30,650 nt of DNA from CAYNJF01 sp964351745 (GTDB taxonomy: Bacteria > Pseudomonadota > Gammaproteobacteria > Berkiellales > Berkiellaceae): the NCBI GenBank assembly GCA_964351745.1, contig CAYGPI010000021.1:1-30650 (forward strand). Reading direction: 5' to 3'. The notes under the pieces are model-generated. The model was not told where the DNA came from, searched no databases, and saw only the letters and a list, made by a program, of their open reading frames with translations. The translations under genes and the position numbers were made by a program. Of the stretch, positions 22,840-30,650 are shown piece after piece. The first letter of the stretch is position 1, and the number at the start of each line of letters is the position of its first letter.

Positions 22840-23745
22840 TTATTGACCAAGTTTGACTTTTTGAGGTTGTTTCTCTCTCAAGACTTCAAATAAAACACTA
22901 TAGTGGTTATTAGCACTCCAAGCATACCAACCACCGACATCAGCATCCTTTGTGGCTTTAATTTGAGCATTGATGTAGTCTATTTTTTGGCTGGGCGATA
23001 GTTTATATCGATAGTTAGATAATTCAATATAAGTGTTCACTTTAAAGGGTACTTTCTGGTTATATTGAGCTTTGATCCCTTCTAATGACGAATAGACAGT
23101 TTTATAAGGTGTTTTGGCATGTTGTCTAAAAGGCTCATAATGTGAAGGGTAGAGCATAGGGCAAAGTGTATCGATCACACCATCGTAAAGCTTAATATCT
23201 TGACCAATCCTTTTTGAAGGTCCAAAACTGGTCACGCCAAAAACAGCAACCTGAAGAGGGACTTGATGTTGGCTTACTCTAGACTTGAAAAATTTTATAA
23301 CCTTTAACACATCTTGTGCATTCTGATTTGAAGGGCTCTGCTTAGTATTATACCGGATATAATCTAATTGAATTTCATCAGCACCTAGTTTAATAGCCTT
23401 ATCCACTGAGGTATAAATTTTTTCCCAGTAAGCTTTTGACTTCACTTGAGAGGGCGTGCCACCTAATGGGAAAACAACAACTCGAGCAACGTATTGGATC
23501 CCGGCATTCTTAATTCGCTTGATATTTTGAGCGTAAGTCTCACCCATATTTTTAGCATCAACCACAAAGGTGTTGATGCCAACACTTTTTGATTGATTGA
23601 TAAATTGGTTTATAAGCTTTGTATTGTTGGCAGTACCTGAATGGATGTAGATACCCTGAGTTTCAGCGTAAATAGTGCTACAAAAGAAAATAGACATACA
23701 AAGCAATAAGATAGATTGCAAAGATAGCTTAAGCGAAGTTTTCAT
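22840..23745 (-). CDS. Exported putative glycoside hydrolase (DUF4015-like)
   Basis: The 301-aa product starts at ATG 23745 (an in-frame TTG at 23757 has no better support). The signal peptide SILLLCMSIFFCSTIYA precedes ETQGIYIHSGTA. The domain fits the DUF4015 putative glycosidases, a TIM-barrel-like group: GIYIHSG, INTFVVDAKNMG, ARVVVFP, the hallmark ADEIQLDYIRYN, VAVFGVTSFG, DTLCPMLYPSHY, and GGWYAWSANN. The acidic DEIQLDY motif probably supplies the active site. The substrate is unknown; a secreted or periplasmic polysaccharide is expected. Confidence 0.82.
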   Translation of the reverse strand: MKTSLKLSLQSILLLCMSIFFCSTIYAETQGIYIHSGTANNTKLINQFINQSKSVGINTFVVDAKNMGETYAQNIKRIKNAGIQYVARVVVFPLGGTPSQVKSKAYWEKIYTSVDKAIKLGADEIQLDYIRYNTKQSPSNQNAQDVLKVIKFFKSRVSQHQVPLQVAVFGVTSFGPSKRIGQDIKLYDGVIDTLCPMLYPSHYEPFRQHAKTPYKTVYSSLEGIKAQYNQKVPFKVNTYIELSNYRYKLSPSQKIDYINAQIKATKDADVGGWYAWSANNHYSVLFEVLREKQPQKVKLGQ

Positions 23746-23904
23746 AACAAAACCCAATTAGTTTACTTGATAACTAATTGTGCCTGAACAATGCTGCTTT
23801 GCAATACTGACGTTGCAGTGAGTGCTGCTCAAAAAAACAGATGGCTTGCGCTGCGCTTAAAAATTTGGCTTACTCATAAGAAGCACACAAGGAAGGATGA
23901 TGAA

Positions 23905-24573
23905 ATGTGGCAAGGCTCAGCGAGAAAAGAAGGCTTGTACAGTCTGTCTAAGAGGGAAGAGGACTTTAATGAAATTTATCAGAAAGTTGATGCCGTTTTA
24001 ACAGCTTACATGCAAGATAAAAATAAAACCTGGTATGATGTTTGTGTAAAATTTCAACATCTTTTGCGCCAGACCATCAAAAAGCCTAGCCTGAGCGATT
24101 GTTCACTGATTGAATTGATTGAGGCAATACAAAACTTTAGTGAGTCTCTAAGGTCAAACACCAACTGGGTTTTAACAACTTTCTTTGCTGAAACGTCTGT
24201 TAGCGTTGTCTCTGGTTCGAGCTTAAAAGCGAGTATAGATAAAGTCATTAGCGGCAAGGATCCATTCAGCTTTCATTACATTCACGATGAAATTCAGAGG
24301 CAAAAATTATATAAATCGGTCTATGGTTCACCATCCGCTTCTGATTTATATGACAGTGAGCAATCAAGTCTGATGCGCTCTATCCATCTTACGGAGTTAG
24401 ATTATTTATCAGAAGATTCAATGAAAGTGTTACGAAAAGCAGAATCTGATCCACAGCTCTATCATGCTTTAAGTCAGCAATCCTCACTTTACCGTCTTCA
24501 TGACATTAAATATCTCTTAGGGGAGTTAAAGAAAACAGGCCAAACAGAAAAGCCGGAAACATATAGATATTGA
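23905..24573 (+). CDS. Helical protein of unknown function, first gene of the SNARE-like cluster
   Basis: Start ATG at 23905 (222 aa) is chosen because GGAAGG lies 8 bases upstream; the frame extends to an ATG at 23791, but no ribosome binding site is seen there. The product is hydrophilic, almost wholly helical, with no signal peptide or transmembrane helix. It contains FNEIYQKVDAVLTAYMQ near residue 22 and a Ser-rich region (SASDLYDSEQSSLMRS). No family is recognised. It is followed at 72 bases by the next unknown helical gene and lies two genes before the R-SNARE-like gene on the same strand, so a type IV effector is possible. Confidence 0.6.
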   Translation: MWQGSARKEGLYSLSKREEDFNEIYQKVDAVLTAYMQDKNKTWYDVCVKFQHLLRQTIKKPSLSDCSLIELIEAIQNFSESLRSNTNWVLTTFFAETSVSVVSGSSLKASIDKVISGKDPFSFHYIHDEIQRQKLYKSVYGSPSASDLYDSEQSSLMRSIHLTELDYLSEDSMKVLRKAESDPQLYHALSQQSSLYRLHDIKYLLGELKKTGQTEKPETYRY

Positions 24574-24645
24574 TAATAGTTGGTTGTTGGTTTGAGATAA
24601 GCGCTAAACACAAGATAGGATTTTATTTTTTCAAGGAAAGAAAGC

Positions 24646-25032
24646 ATGGGTGAGATTAAAGAGTTGTTTCGTAGTGTCACAGAAAAGACAAAGATAGCTG
24701 GAGATGAAATTGGTGTAGCAAGCCGAGTCGTTTTAGCTGCTTTAGAGGAATTGCCTGATAGTCTTACACCATTGGAGCTTGCTATGCGAACTGCGCATGA
24801 AGCCTATCTTGAAGCAACGGTGGCGTTACTTCGATGTATAGACACCTTAGATGAGCTTCGTGCGCACTTCACCAAAACCGGGATGGATACTAAGTTGGTC
24901 GAAGATTTGCTTACCACGTTGAATCCAGTGAAAGCTCTTCAAGCCAAATCGTTAGAGATCCTAGAAGATCTCCAGGTGACTATTAGCAAAATTGAGCTTG
25001 CTTTTAATCGATCATCAACTTTAAGTCTATAG
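24646..25032 (+). CDS. Small helical protein preceding the R-SNARE-like gene
   Basis: This 128-aa hydrophilic protein is mainly amphipathic helix (MGEIKELFRSVTEKTKIAG, then AHEAYLEATVALLRCIDTLDEL, and LQAKSLEILEDLQVTISKIEL). There is no signal or membrane segment. AAGGAAAG lies before the ATG. It ends 42 bases before the ATG of the R-SNARE-like gene, so the two are probably co-transcribed. It could be a coiled-coil partner or chaperone of its neighbour, but that is only context. No family is recognised. Confidence 0.65.
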   Translation: MGEIKELFRSVTEKTKIAGDEIGVASRVVLAALEELPDSLTPLELAMRTAHEAYLEATVALLRCIDTLDELRAHFTKTGMDTKLVEDLLTTLNPVKALQAKSLEILEDLQVTISKIELAFNRSSTLSL

Positions 25033-25074
25033 TCTTCATAGGTATTGGCTAATGATGAAGAAGGGTTAAAATAT

Positions 25075-25614
25075 ATGAGTCAAACAGAAGATATTATTGA
25101 TCAGGTCAGAAAGACCAAAGAAATTATGATTAATAATATTGATTTGCTCTTTGCAAGGGGAAAAAAGCTTGAAGCCTTACGAGACAAAACGGCGACTCTT
25201 GAAGAGCAAGCCAAGCTCTTTGCCGAAGCAGCTCGAGATTTGCAAAACCGTGCAAAAAATCGTTATCTTGCTCTAACACTTATTCTAATAGGCGTTTCTA
25301 TTGGGGCTATTTATACCATTATCTACGGATATCAAGCACCAGTTGTTTTAATCGGATCCTTTGCCGGAGGCGTGGTTGGCTATGCGACAAGTTGGTTATA
25401 TAATTCTATTGTAAGTAATTTCTTTCCAAGTGAAGTTAATCAGAAACCTACTGCGAATTTTGAACATACTTCAAAAAATGACTTGGAAGATGATCTTGAG
25501 CTTAAACTTGGCGCATCAAATGATATTTTGAATGCGTTTCGAGCTAGTGACACGCCTCAGGCTTTAAGTAGAGAGTTGACTTTTGCAACAATAAAAAACA
25601 GGTTAAAATTCTAA
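25075..25614 (+). CDS. R-SNARE (synaptobrevin/VAMP)-like membrane protein
   Basis: Start ATG at 25075 (179 aa) is used, with AAGGG nearby; a TTG at 25045 is less likely. Residues 4-56 align without gaps to the SNARE motif of human VAMP2 (32-84), about 16 of 53 identical. The central zero-layer Arg is Arg28 (FARGKKL versus VAMP2 LERDQKL, Arg56). Most other heptad layers keep hydrophobic or Ala residues, including M18, I22, L25, L32, L35, L42, A46, F49, A53 and L56. NNID matches VNVD. A transmembrane hairpin follows (about 64-85 and 88-112), then a 65-residue tail that VAMPs lack. This suggests mimicry of host vesicle-fusion R-SNAREs and is a strong effector candidate. The alignment is by eye; fusion activity is inference. 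Confidence 0.82.
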   Translation: MSQTEDIIDQVRKTKEIMINNIDLLFARGKKLEALRDKTATLEEQAKLFAEAARDLQNRAKNRYLALTLILIGVSIGAIYTIIYGYQAPVVLIGSFAGGVVGYATSWLYNSIVSNFFPSEVNQKPTANFEHTSKNDLEDDLELKLGASNDILNAFRASDTPQALSRELTFATIKNRLKF

Positions 25615-25691
25615 CTACTAGTGTCATACAGCTGCTATAAAAATAGATAAGCTCAGTGTACAATTATGCTTTTACCCGCTAGAGTTTATTC

Positions 25692-28490
25692 ATGATTGAC
25701 GGCCCTCATAAGAAGATTAAGGCACAAATAGAGAAGAAGCTGCTCAGCATTGTGTATCAATTTTTAATTTCTCTTGATAGAAAGCGGGCTGCTGAAACTC
25801 TAAATCTTCAATCAAAGATTTCACAAGATCTTGGTATTGATAGCTTAGGACGGGTTGAGTTATTTCACCAAATTGAAGAGGCATTTTCAATTTATTTGCC
25901 TGATAATCTATTAGCTGAGGCTGATACATTGCTTGATATTGCTTTAAATTTAGAAAATTCAGGCATTGATCGCGAATTAATCTCTCACATTGAAATTCAA
26001 GAATTCTCTGAAACTAAAATCAATCCAAGCCAGTGTCAATCTTTAGTCGATATCCTGATTCAAAGAGGGACCAAAGAAAGCCATAAAGTTCATATTTATC
26101 TTCAAGACGAAAAGGGGATAGAGCATCCTATCACTTATGGAGAACTATTAGATCAAGCTATTAAAGTTGCTGCAGGATTTAAAAATCTTGGCTTGAATCC
26201 AGGAGAAACGGTAGCGATTATGCTGCCTACATGTAAGGAATTTTTTTACACCTTTATGGGGGCTTTGCTAGCGGGTCTTGTCGCTGTTCCCATTTACCCC
26301 CCCATTAGACCGGATAAAATTGAAGAATACGCGCTTCGAGAAGCTGTTATCTTAAAAAATGCTGAAGTTCGTGTAATGGTTACTTTTAGTCAAGCTGAAA
26401 AATTAAGTACCTTGCTTAAAGTCTTTATCCCTAGTTTAAAAACAGTTGTGACAACTTCAGATCTATTATTTGAAACAAAAAAGTTTCCAAGTTTAAAAAT
26501 AAGTCCTGACGCTTCTGCTTTTATACAATATACATCAGGCAGTACGAGTGATCCAAAGGGAGTTCTTTTGAGTCATGGAAACTTGTTAGCTAATATTCGC
26601 GCAATCAGTGAGGTAATCCAGATTAAGCCCGGTGATGTTGGCGTTAGCTGGCTTCCACTTTATCATGACATGGGACTCATAGGTTGTTGGTTAACATCAT
26701 TCTATCACGCTATGCCAGTGGTTATCATGTCGCCGTTAGCTTTCTTAAGTCGGCCTGAGCGTTGGCTATGGAGTATTCATTTGCATCGTGGAACCTTATC
26801 AGCTGCTCCTAATTTTGCTTATGAGTTGTGTGTAAAAAAAATTACGCCAGAGGCTATTGAAGGCATAGATTTAAGCTCGTGGCGCTTAAGCTTTAATGGC
26901 GCAGAAGCGATTAACCCTAAAACATTAGAGCGCTTTAACGAGAAGTTCAAAGATCACGGCCTAAGATCTAACATGATGTTTCCAGCTTATGGATTAGCTG
27001 AATGCTCTGTGGGTCTAGCTTTACCAGTGCCTGGCGCTCCAGTTCGAGTCGACACCATCGATAAGGAGCTCTTTGAGACAGAGCAAAGAGCTGTGCCCGC
27101 GCAAGATCCAACCAATGCTTTATCTTTTGTTTGTGAAGGCAGAGCTATTCCTGGTCACACCATACGTATTATCGATGATGCAGGTCATGATGTTGATGAT
27201 CGTGTCATCGGCCGAGTGATTTTTAAAGGTCCATCTATGATGCAAGGATATTACAGAAATCCTGAAGCAACAGCAGCGGCCATGGTGGGAGAGTACATTG
27301 ATAGTGGAGATTATGCTTATCAAATTGATGGTGAAATTTTTATTACGGGAAGACGTAAGGATCTTATCATTAAGGCGGGCAGAAATTATTATCCTGAAGA
27401 AATAGAAGGGGTTATCGCTGGTGTGGAAGGTGCGCGTAAAGGATGTATTATAGCCTTTGGTGTTCATGATGATCGTTGGTCAACTGAAAAGCTTGTGGTT
27501 GTTTTAGAGCATAAATTGCAGAGTTCTAAAGAGCACTCATCTTTTAAAAATGAAATCTCTAGTCGTGTTAATAATGCGATTGGGATCCCACCTGATGAAA
27601 TTATTTTAATACCGCCCGGGGCTATTCCCAAAACATCAAGTGGTAAATTGCAGCGTTCTAAATGTAAAGCGATGTACAGTGATAAAAAGTTAACTGCAAA
27701 ACGTGTCCCTATGTGGATTCAAATAGCTAGGTTGAGTTTGAAAGCTGGTGTTCACAAACTGTGGCGTAGTTTTAAGAAGACTTGTCGATTTTTTTATTCC
27801 ATTTACGTTTATTTGGTGCTCATCATGAGCGTGCCAGGTATGTGGTTGTTTTCGATCATACTTCCACAAAAAATAGGTAGATCTTTTGTTAAAGGTTGGG
27901 CCCGACTTGCTTTATGTCTTTCAGGTATGCCAGTTCGTTTAGTGAATAAACAAGGGTGGGCTAAATCAGGCAAGTGTATTTATGTAGCCAATCATTCAAG
28001 TTATATCGATGCAGTCGTCTTATTTTCAGTTTTGCCGAGCAAGACTCTACTTATAGGGAAAAAGGAAGTTTTTAAATACCCCTTTATAGGTAGAATTGCG
28101 AAAACTCTTGGGGCCATGCCAGTTGATCGCTATGATTTTGCTAAAAATATTGAAGATACAAAGAAAATAACTGAGTACGTTAGCAAAGAAGGCTCAATTG
28201 CTCTGTTTCCAGAAGGGACTTTTACTTACATGGTTGGGATTAGAGATTTTAAACTAGGAGCTTTTAGAATTGCAGCTGATACTAAGGCCTCTATTATTCC
28301 TTTGGCGATACGAGGCACGCGCAATATTTTTAGAGGGACAAATCCGTTGTTATGCCCGGGTAAAATCACAGTCATCGTTAATAAGCCCATAGAGCCATTA
28401 GGCGATGACTGGGAAGAAGTCACTCGAATGCATCGCTGCGCGCGCCAAATACTATCTGAAGCTAGTCAAGAGCCTCTTGTTGAGTTCTAA
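25692..28490 (+). CDS. ACP - fatty acyl-AMP ligase - PlsC acyltransferase fusion
   Basis: This 932-aa three-domain enzyme begins with an acyl carrier protein at about 10-90, with the phosphopantetheine site Ser51 in LGIDSLGRVEL. An adenylating enzyme of the FAAL type follows at about 115-670: QYTSGSTSDPKG (279-290), LYHDMGLIG, AYGLAEC, GRRKDLIIKAGRNYYPEEIE and catalytic Lys652 in KTSSGKLQRSK. After hydrophobic segments near 700-725 a PlsC acyltransferase lies at about 740-930, with NHSSYID (767-773) and FPEGT (839-843). The expected cycle activates a fatty acid as acyl-AMP, loads it on the cis ACP and transfers it to a lysophospholipid or glycerol phosphate. E. coli Aas has PlsC first and no ACP. 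It lies 77 bases after the R-SNARE-like gene. Confidence 0.88.
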   Translation: MIDGPHKKIKAQIEKKLLSIVYQFLISLDRKRAAETLNLQSKISQDLGIDSLGRVELFHQIEEAFSIYLPDNLLAEADTLLDIALNLENSGIDRELISHIEIQEFSETKINPSQCQSLVDILIQRGTKESHKVHIYLQDEKGIEHPITYGELLDQAIKVAAGFKNLGLNPGETVAIMLPTCKEFFYTFMGALLAGLVAVPIYPPIRPDKIEEYALREAVILKNAEVRVMVTFSQAEKLSTLLKVFIPSLKTVVTTSDLLFETKKFPSLKISPDASAFIQYTSGSTSDPKGVLLSHGNLLANIRAISEVIQIKPGDVGVSWLPLYHDMGLIGCWLTSFYHAMPVVIMSPLAFLSRPERWLWSIHLHRGTLSAAPNFAYELCVKKITPEAIEGIDLSSWRLSFNGAEAINPKTLERFNEKFKDHGLRSNMMFPAYGLAECSVGLALPVPGAPVRVDTIDKELFETEQRAVPAQDPTNALSFVCEGRAIPGHTIRIIDDAGHDVDDRVIGRVIFKGPSMMQGYYRNPEATAAAMVGEYIDSGDYAYQIDGEIFITGRRKDLIIKAGRNYYPEEIEGVIAGVEGARKGCIIAFGVHDDRWSTEKLVVVLEHKLQSSKEHSSFKNEISSRVNNAIGIPPDEIILIPPGAIPKTSSGKLQRSKCKAMYSDKKLTAKRVPMWIQIARLSLKAGVHKLWRSFKKTCRFFYSIYVYLVLIMSVPGMWLFSIILPQKIGRSFVKGWARLALCLSGMPVRLVNKQGWAKSGKCIYVANHSSYIDAVVLFSVLPSKTLLIGKKEVFKYPFIGRIAKTLGAMPVDRYDFAKNIEDTKKITEYVSKEGSIALFPEGTFTYMVGIRDFKLGAFRIAADTKASIIPLAIRGTRNIFRGTNPLLCPGKITVIVNKPIEPLGDDWEEVTRMHRCARQILSEASQEPLVEF

Positions 28491-28499
28491 CACGCCTTG

Positions 28500-30650
28500 C
28501 TACGACCGTCCCCGACCGACTGAATTGCGTTGTCTAGCTTCAGGTTCATCTTGCGCCAGCGACTTGGTTAGGACCTGAATCTCTTTAACTAGCACCTGTA
28601 GTCCTGACTCTCCAGCCCGGTAGCCACTTTTTTTGCTTTCAATTTGTGCATTTGTTTTTTTCAAGGTGCTATTCAAGGCATCTAAATTTTCTTGTGTTGG
28701 ATCTTTGAAAAAGGCTTTTAAGCTTTTATCTAACTCGTTGATTTGATCTTTGCGTTCTGAGCGCTTAAAGGAAAACATTTTGAGGATCCTATTTCCTGTT
28801 GATGCGCGTTTGCTATCATAGGCAGATTGTAAGTCTTTAGTCTTCTCGTATAGGTCTTTATAGGCCTGTTTATCTTTTAGTGCTTGGCTGGCCTGAGTGA
28901 CATCTTGTTGCTCTTGCTCTGGGCGAGTTGGCTCGGTTGCTTCTGCTTCATCTCTTGGTGCAACAGGATCCGCGGTTACAACAGGGTCAACGGACTCTAC
29001 GGTAGGGGGTGCAACAGGATCCGCAGTTTCAGTGGGAACAATAGGCTCTATAACTGGGGCTGGCTCAGCTTCAGCAGTAACCGGCTCTACAGCAGGATCT
29101 ATAACTGGGGCTGGCTCAACTTCAGCAGTAACTGGCTCTACAGCTGGCTCTGTTTCCTCGCTTTCTAATGCTGTAGCTTCTTGTTTCATTTTATCCACTT
29201 TTTCAGCTACTAATACTTGAACTTCCTGATCTAGCTCATCGATAGATAAATCATCTTGAGAACTTTCCAAACTTCGTCTAGCAATTTCCTGGCTGCCTTT
29301 TAGTGATTTCTCTTTGTCTGCTAAGGCTTTTTGTTTAGCAGCAAATTCGTCGCCAGGTGGTGAGGCAGCCCGCTTAGCATTGACTAGGGCCATCACACCA
29401 ACTCGTATTTGCGCATCCTTTTGAGCTTGAATGTCTCGCTGTGCTTGGGCTTCTCTTTCTCTTTGTGCTTCTCTGGCTTTAAGCTCTGCATCAAGCGCTC
29501 TACTTCTCTCAGCAGCCAAAGCATCATCTTCTTTAGCCTGTTTCTTTCTTGCTTGAAAAATAGGCGAATTGGCCATCAAACCAGTTAAATCTTGGGGCGA
29601 AGGTGCCTTTTTCACTGGTTCTTGTACAGATGGTGTCTTGCCTGTTTTTTCTCCCTGACTACCACCTGACCGCTGTGGTTGAGGCGGCGGCGGTGGCGGC
29701 GGTGGCGCCGGCGGCCCGCCTGTTACAGGAGGAGGTGGTGGAGGTGCCGGAGGTGCTGCAGATGGTGGTGGCGGTATAACACCTTCATCTACCGGAGGTG
29801 GAGATGCAGCTGCAAGCTCTTGCTCCCTGGCCTCTTTAGCTCTATCTAGCTCTTCTTGTTCAATTGCGATTCTTTGCTGACCTTGCTCAATAGTTTCTTT
29901 AGCAGCTGTTAAGTGCTCTAAATGCATTTGTAAAGTTGCCAATTGCTCTTCTTGAGCTTCTATGATGTTGACATAGGCTTGCTCCGGAATAACGTTGATC
30001 AAATTTTGAATAGCTTCATCAAGAAGTTTTTGTTGAGTAACAACAGCTTCTCGTGCTTGGGAGGCTTGTTTCGCAAATTTATAATCAGCATCTTTTTCTT
30101 CCTTTTGTCTCTCTGCTCGGATGCGGCTTTCTTCTTGCGCTTTCGCTACTTCGTCATGATTAATGTTTCTGACGAGTCCTCTTCTGACTTCATCCATGGA
30201 TTTATCTTTAGAGTTATCATTGCTTCTTGCCACTTCATTCCAAACTCGAAAGGTATGCTCAACACCTTGAGCATCTGTAAAACTAATGGTTTCATCAGTG
30301 AGATATTCCTCTTCACCCTCATAAATTGGATCGCCAGCACGTAAATCTTCAATATTATCACACCACTCAGCATCAACCATATATCCGACGATTTTTCTTG
30401 TCTCTGCTTCTGGCGTTACGGATATCTCATCGGCTTTGCGTTTTGAACCTGCTTGGCTTCTGGCTAATCTTTCAGCAAGTTCTTCCTGCATGGTTTTTGG
30501 CGGTTTTTCTTGCGCAAGCTGTTGACCATCGTTAGCTTTGCGTTTCTTTAATACAGGCGATGTTGAAGCCTTATTTGGTGATGGCGCTGGAGGCGGTGGC
30601 GGAGGTGGGGCTGGAGGAGCTGGAGCCGGAGGCGGTGGTGCGCCAGGGCT
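28500..30650 (-). CDS. Large proline-rich coiled-coil repeat protein, candidate effector (5' partial)
   Basis: The frame is open through the right edge, so the N-terminus is missing; an internal ATG at 30491 is not the likely start. The visible 716 residues begin with an Ala/Pro tract (PAPAPPAPPPPPPPAP) and a basic VLKKRKAND that resembles a nuclear signal. A charged coiled coil of about 140 residues comes next, then a second polyproline region (runs of 8 Pro, 29690-29800), a Lys/Glu/Ala helix, Pro/Glu/Val/Thr repeats of 17 residues, and a charged helical C-terminus. Tracts of this sort bind profilin, SH3 or WW domains in FH1-like actin regulators; no FH2 or clear WH2 domain is seen. No signal peptide can be judged. 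It converges on the FAAL gene with 9 bases between. Confidence 0.75.
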   Translation of the reverse strand, partial: SPGAPPPPAPAPPAPPPPPPPAPSPNKASTSPVLKKRKANDGQQLAQEKPPKTMQEELAERLARSQAGSKRKADEISVTPEAETRKIVGYMVDAEWCDNIEDLRAGDPIYEGEEEYLTDETISFTDAQGVEHTFRVWNEVARSNDNSKDKSMDEVRRGLVRNINHDEVAKAQEESRIRAERQKEEKDADYKFAKQASQAREAVVTQQKLLDEAIQNLINVIPEQAYVNIIEAQEEQLATLQMHLEHLTAAKETIEQGQQRIAIEQEELDRAKEAREQELAAASPPPVDEGVIPPPPSAAPPAPPPPPPVTGGPPAPPPPPPPPQPQRSGGSQGEKTGKTPSVQEPVKKAPSPQDLTGLMANSPIFQARKKQAKEDDALAAERSRALDAELKAREAQREREAQAQRDIQAQKDAQIRVGVMALVNAKRAASPPGDEFAAKQKALADKEKSLKGSQEIARRSLESSQDDLSIDELDQEVQVLVAEKVDKMKQEATALESEETEPAVEPVTAEVEPAPVIDPAVEPVTAEAEPAPVIEPIVPTETADPVAPPTVESVDPVVTADPVAPRDEAEATEPTRPEQEQQDVTQASQALKDKQAYKDLYEKTKDLQSAYDSKRASTGNRILKMFSFKRSERKDQINELDKSLKAFFKDPTQENLDALNSTLKKTNAQIESKKSGYRAGESGLQVLVKEIQVLTKSLAQDEPEARQRNSVGRGRS
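29047..29148. repeat. Tandem 51-bp repeat inside the proline-rich gene
   Basis: TCTATAACTGGGGCTGGCTC starts at 29047 and again at 29098, a period of 51 bases or 17 codons; the copies differ at few positions. The encoded unit is AVEPVTAEVEPAPVIDP. A related shorter unit (GTGCAACAGGATCCGC) repeats at about 28968 and 29008. Confidence 0.7.

Noticed and set aside
23791..23904. Longer N-terminus for the unknown helical gene at 23905
   Set aside because: The ATG at 23791 has no ribosome binding site, whereas GGAAGG precedes the ATG at 23905; the extension also lies in the promoter region of the divergent gene.
28884..29220. Two overlapping plus-strand frames rich in Gly/Ser/Thr opposite the proline-rich gene
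   Set aside because: They arise from the 17-codon repeat read on the other strand and in other frames; no start signals are present.
29943..30344. Plus-strand frame of 133 codons, Phe/Ser-rich
   Set aside because: Antisense to the Lys/Glu-rich coiled coil of the minus-strand gene, which produces such Phe/Leu/Ser-rich shadows.
28500..30650. WH2 actin-binding domain in the proline-rich protein
   Set aside because: Segments such as LMANSPIFQARKKQAK and ERLARSQAGSKRKA superficially resemble WH2, but the helix followed by the LKKT/V-type motif is not convincingly present.

Overview
The window is AT-rich, densely coded gammaproteobacterial DNA, most likely from the order Legionellales (Legionella or a relative such as Aquicella, Berkiella or Rickettsiella). 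The evidence is a mix of ordinary gammaproteobacterial housekeeping genes with several eukaryotic-like or effector-like genes: an ankyrin protein close in length and plan to the Legionella core Dot/Icm effector AnkH/LegA3, an R-SNARE (synaptobrevin)-like protein, a DOT1-type methyltransferase, a cysteine phytase and a long proline-rich coiled-coil protein. No secretion-system genes, rRNA, tRNA, CRISPR array or intact insertion sequence is visible. The species is an inference; the gene content is read directly.

Layout. 1-2.7 kb: the 3' part of a methyltransferase/TPR gene, a 78-aa peptide with a double-glycine leader, and a UmuD/LexA-type autopeptidase with a DNA-binding-like N-terminus. 2.8-5.7 kb: a TerC-family membrane protein, then an ECF sigma factor with its zinc-type anti-sigma factor, followed by two small exported His/Cys-rich proteins. 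5.7-7.4 kb: two small exported proteins on the minus strand, with a duplicated gene-end-plus-terminator fragment and a decayed-looking stretch between them. 7.4-10.3 kb: a uracil permease, a site-2-type protease and a membrane-anchored DOT1-like methyltransferase. 10.4-14.2 kb: a universal stress protein, the AnkH-like gene with a small partner gene, thiamine pyrophosphokinase and an acidic lipoprotein. 14.3-22.6 kb: a GGDEF-EAL protein, an unknown membrane-anchored protein, a rhomboid protease, a CPA2 antiporter, a phytase-like phosphatase, a small exported protein, a LysE-type exporter and a FlgJ-type glucosaminidase. 22.8-28.5 kb: an exported glycoside-hydrolase-like protein, two unknown helical proteins, the R-SNARE-like protein and a 932-aa ACP-FAAL-PlsC fusion. 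28.5-30.65 kb: the proline-rich protein, running off the right edge.

How the parts may work together. The most striking block is 23.9-28.5 kb: four genes on one strand ending in an R-SNARE mimic and a self-contained lipid-acylating enzyme, which suggests manipulation or remodelling of membranes. The ankH-like gene and the small gene before it look like one transcription unit. The methyltransferase and site-2 protease genes are 18 bases apart and are probably co-transcribed. The ECF/anti-sigma pair overlaps by 4 bases and precedes two exported metal-ligand-rich peptides that share a 13-base upstream sequence.
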